DNA of 64,000 nucleotides. Source: Neptunitalea lumnitzerae (lineage in GTDB: Bacteria; Bacteroidota; Bacteroidia; Flavobacteriales; Flavobacteriaceae). Positions 63,801 to 64,000 of the stretch are shown piece after piece. Where the stretch lies: contig NZ_BRVO01000001.1 in the NCBI RefSeq assembly GCF_027924185.1, positions 1,240,001 to 1,304,000 of the forward strand. Reading direction: 5' to 3'. A model generated the notes under the pieces. That model was not told where the DNA came from and did no database searches. It saw only the letters and a list, made by a program, of their open reading frames with translations. Both the position numbers and the translations under genes were made by a program. The stretch's first letter is position 1. Every line of letters starts with the position of its first letter.

Positions 63801-64000
63801 CCAAGAAATCCACGCAGCTGCATCAGCATCCCAGTATTCTACAGTAATACTTGCACTAGTGTATTGTCTGTAAACATAAGGAGTTGTAAAAAACATCCAA
63901 GTTTCTCCTCCTGTTACAGCGGGTGTTAGGTCAATTACAGGAGATTCAGCTGCAACACTGTTTATTGAGCTTAATCCTGCATCATCGTCGTCAAAGCTAA
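57834..64000 (-). CDS. Giant T9SS-exported modular surface protein D, 5' end cut by window
   Basis: The frame is open to the right edge; the ATG at 63896 is internal, since upstream codons continue the shared N-terminal domain (DDDDAGLSSINSVAAESPVI) seen in protein C. By comparison about 40-45 residues including the signal peptide are missing. The visible ~2054 residues hold the N-terminal domain, seven FN3 plus MAM-like modules (each with FENxGxIPxCW and a VDENN...AIDDI end) and a T9SS type A sorting domain (FNYYPNPVNNNMLTL...KIIKE). There is no GEVED, PPC or 88-residue repeat. Modules 1, 3, 4 and 5 match modules 1-4 of protein C in order. Confidence 0.85.
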   Translation of the reverse strand, partial: SFDDDDAGLSSINSVAAESPVIDLTPAVTGGETWMFFTTPYVYRQYTSASITVEYWDADAAAWISWIAPFNTSTTSAPTSSYCSGTYENLSSTELDISGFTATQLSGFKYRILFDDGGAYAYGFCFQSPTVYSSAPPDCPTPSSLATGTIMADTAEISWVENGGETTWNVQYGPTGFALGTGTTDVATTNPYTISNLSASTEYDVYVQVACAAGGSSLWEGPMTFLTACTYQVAPYTQDFENSGAIPNCWEQGTSNSEDWIFATSAGHVGDAGTISGVTNSGGYFAYVDDSSPNNIGSELYTPYVDVSALTTPALSFFMISNNEGYSNVDFAVDIFDGTTWHDDVYTSNTNKPLWTKIYIDLSTYTISGPVQARFVIDDNNTTFYDDLAIDDISFDELPSCLDITEAATDATTSDSATITVLQTGSAAGWNIEYGPAGFTQGTGATMAATSATFTITGLTPATDYEYYVQTDCGGGDLATWMGPYTFTTECTSFVAPYTQGFENAGAIPNCWEQGASNAEDWIFATSATYVGTGGTVSGSTATGGYFAYVDDSSTNNNGTTLVTPFVDISTLTTPALSFYLISDSQSGVNVEFSVDFYDGATWHNDVYFSNTDKLSWTQIFIDLSTYTISGDVQARFVVDENNTTYYDDLAIDDITFDELPACIDPTDLALDTITDTTATITLNQVGTAVDYNIEYGPLGFTPGAGSATTVSTIPFTISGLTGNTDYEVYVQTNCGGGDTSTWIGPFAFTTLCSPIVAPYYEDFENAGSIPSCWTQGATNSEDWIFATSATYLGPGTSQSGGYFAYVDDSSTDNVGTTLVTPLFDVSALTTPSLYFYLNSDSGDIYSNVDFSIDVFDGTTWTDDVFFLNTDTSEWEFTVVDLSPYASSGTIQIRFVVDENNGTDFYNDLAIDDIHIDELPTCLPVIDLDATNMTTSDAELSWTSTGSETAWNIEYGPEGFTLGTGTTVPAGSNPFTLTGLDPATDYDYYVTSDCGGGDASITTGPFTFTTECAIYGTPYHETFENGGDIPNCWEQGASNSEDWIFATTAGYVGDGGTITGSTSSGGHFAYVDDSSPNNTGTSLISPQVDISGLGSPALLFYLISDNQGSTSVDFSVDFYDGAAWNNAIFTSNSNTNGWELVSIDLSSYTITGPVRARFVVDENNTTFYDDLAIDDVMFDEMPTCDIPSDILVTNPTTIGGDISWTENGTAEAWIIEYGPVGFTPGTGTSVTVYTNPVTLEGLNDSTTYDIYIQAECYTSQSLQIGPATLTTECAVQVAPYAQGFENAGDIPNCWEQGAANIEDWVFATSGGHVGDTGTLSGATDTDNYFAYVDDSSPNNTGTELYTPFIDVSALTTPSMYFYMISNNEGYSNVDFSVDIYDGSAWNNDVFTSNTNKTSWTQIYIDLSVFTITGPIQARFVVDDNNTTFYDDIAIDDVTFDELPSCLAANGAVVNSVTADTAEISIYQAGSPTSWNIEYGTPGFTPDTGAGTIVNSTTNPLTLTGLTPATDYEFYVQSDCSGTTTAWVGPFSFTTECATFMAPYTEGFENSGNIPNCWSQGASNAEDWIFSTSASYAGTGGTLSGSTATGGYFAYVDDSSTNNNGTTLVTPFVDLSALTIPSLSFYIISDSQTGDNVEFSVDFYDGATWHNDVYFSDTDKLSWTQIYIDLSTYTISGPVQARFVVDENNTTYYDDLAIDDITFDELPSMCFEPTGVAITSTTDTTAELSIFQPGTVTGWNIEYGTPGFTQGTGSTVSATTNPYTLTGLSAATTYEFYIQTDCSGSTTAWVGPFSFTTECATFVAPYTQDFENGGSIPNCWEQGSSNGEDWIFATSGGHVGNAGTLSGSTTSGSYFAYVDDSSASSIGTTLYTPYVDITTLTNPVLTFFMISNNEGYTNVDFSVDFYDGATWHDDVYFSNSNVTSWTQMSIDLSTYTISGPVQARFVVDENNGSDFYDDVAIDDITFEDANTTATDNFANVNFNYYPNPVNNNMLTLTANKEMTTVNVINLLGQQVMMLEPNASNYTVNMSELASGTYFVEVWIGESSKTVKIIKE

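Noticed and set aside
37992-64000. Diversity-generating retroelement acting on the surface proteins
   Set aside because: No reverse transcriptase gene, template repeat or adenine-biased variable region was found near the genes; differences look like ordinary duplication.

Overview
The window reads as a chromosomal segment of a low-GC member of the Bacteroidetes, most likely family Flavobacteriaceae. The evidence is: promoters of the flavobacterial TAnnTTTG (-7) / TTG (-33) type, almost no Shine-Dalgarno sequences, many lipoproteins with short LxC/SxC lipoboxes, secreted proteins ending in a type IX secretion (T9SS) sorting domain of the YPNPV...GxYxVxV...KIVKE type, and families typical of the group (DUF3078, DUF4269, GEVED and 'choice-of-anchor' modules). 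No database could be searched, so species is not assigned.

Layout. (1) 1-756: the end of a universal-stress-protein gene whose stop codon shares a base with a tRNA-Ala(GGC). (2) About 757-15200: an accessory region that behaves like a cassette array. Small unrelated genes (lipoproteins, membrane proteins, a PIN-like nuclease, a PD-(D/E)XK-like nuclease, a DUF418 membrane protein) are in several cases preceded by a conserved ~63-bp leader (seven copies, two on the minus strand). Several are followed by related 3' tails, hairpin terminators or large imperfect palindromes resembling folded integron attC sites. No integrase or transposase is visible. A group II intron 3' remnant lies in the array, and part of the tRNA-Ala 3' end is repeated 2.27 kb downstream. 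VOC, GNAT and RCC1-repeat genes (7.3-10.5 kb) interrupt the array without these signatures. (3) About 15200-37700: ordinary chromosome with envelope hypotheticals, an MBL-fold hydrolase, an AraC regulator divergent from a siderophore-interacting flavoprotein with a perfect palindrome between them, a CPBP protease, a photolyase-like protein without the expected Fe-S cysteines, a luciferase-like oxidoreductase, dxs with a DUF3078 gene, tadA, a cold-shock protein, and an aspS / ClC channel / small membrane protein operon. (4) 37992-64000: four consecutive giant genes on the minus strand (2234, 2341, 1811 and more than 2054 residues) for T9SS-exported modular surface proteins, each followed by its own terminator. 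They share an N-terminal domain and the C-terminal sorting domain. They differ in cargo: FN3 plus MAM-like modules, CUB-like, choice-of-anchor L, GEVED, PPC-like domains, and an 88-residue four-cysteine repeat with an almost invariant 264-bp period.

How the parts fit. Housekeeping functions are isoprenoid synthesis (dxs), tRNA charging and editing (aspS, tadA), cold shock and ion transport. The right-hand 26 kb are devoted to cell-surface or secreted adhesin-like proteins that appear to diversify by module duplication. The left-hand array is the most likely place for an undescribed system: a modular gene-capture arrangement with shared leaders and attC-like folded elements but no recombinase in view.
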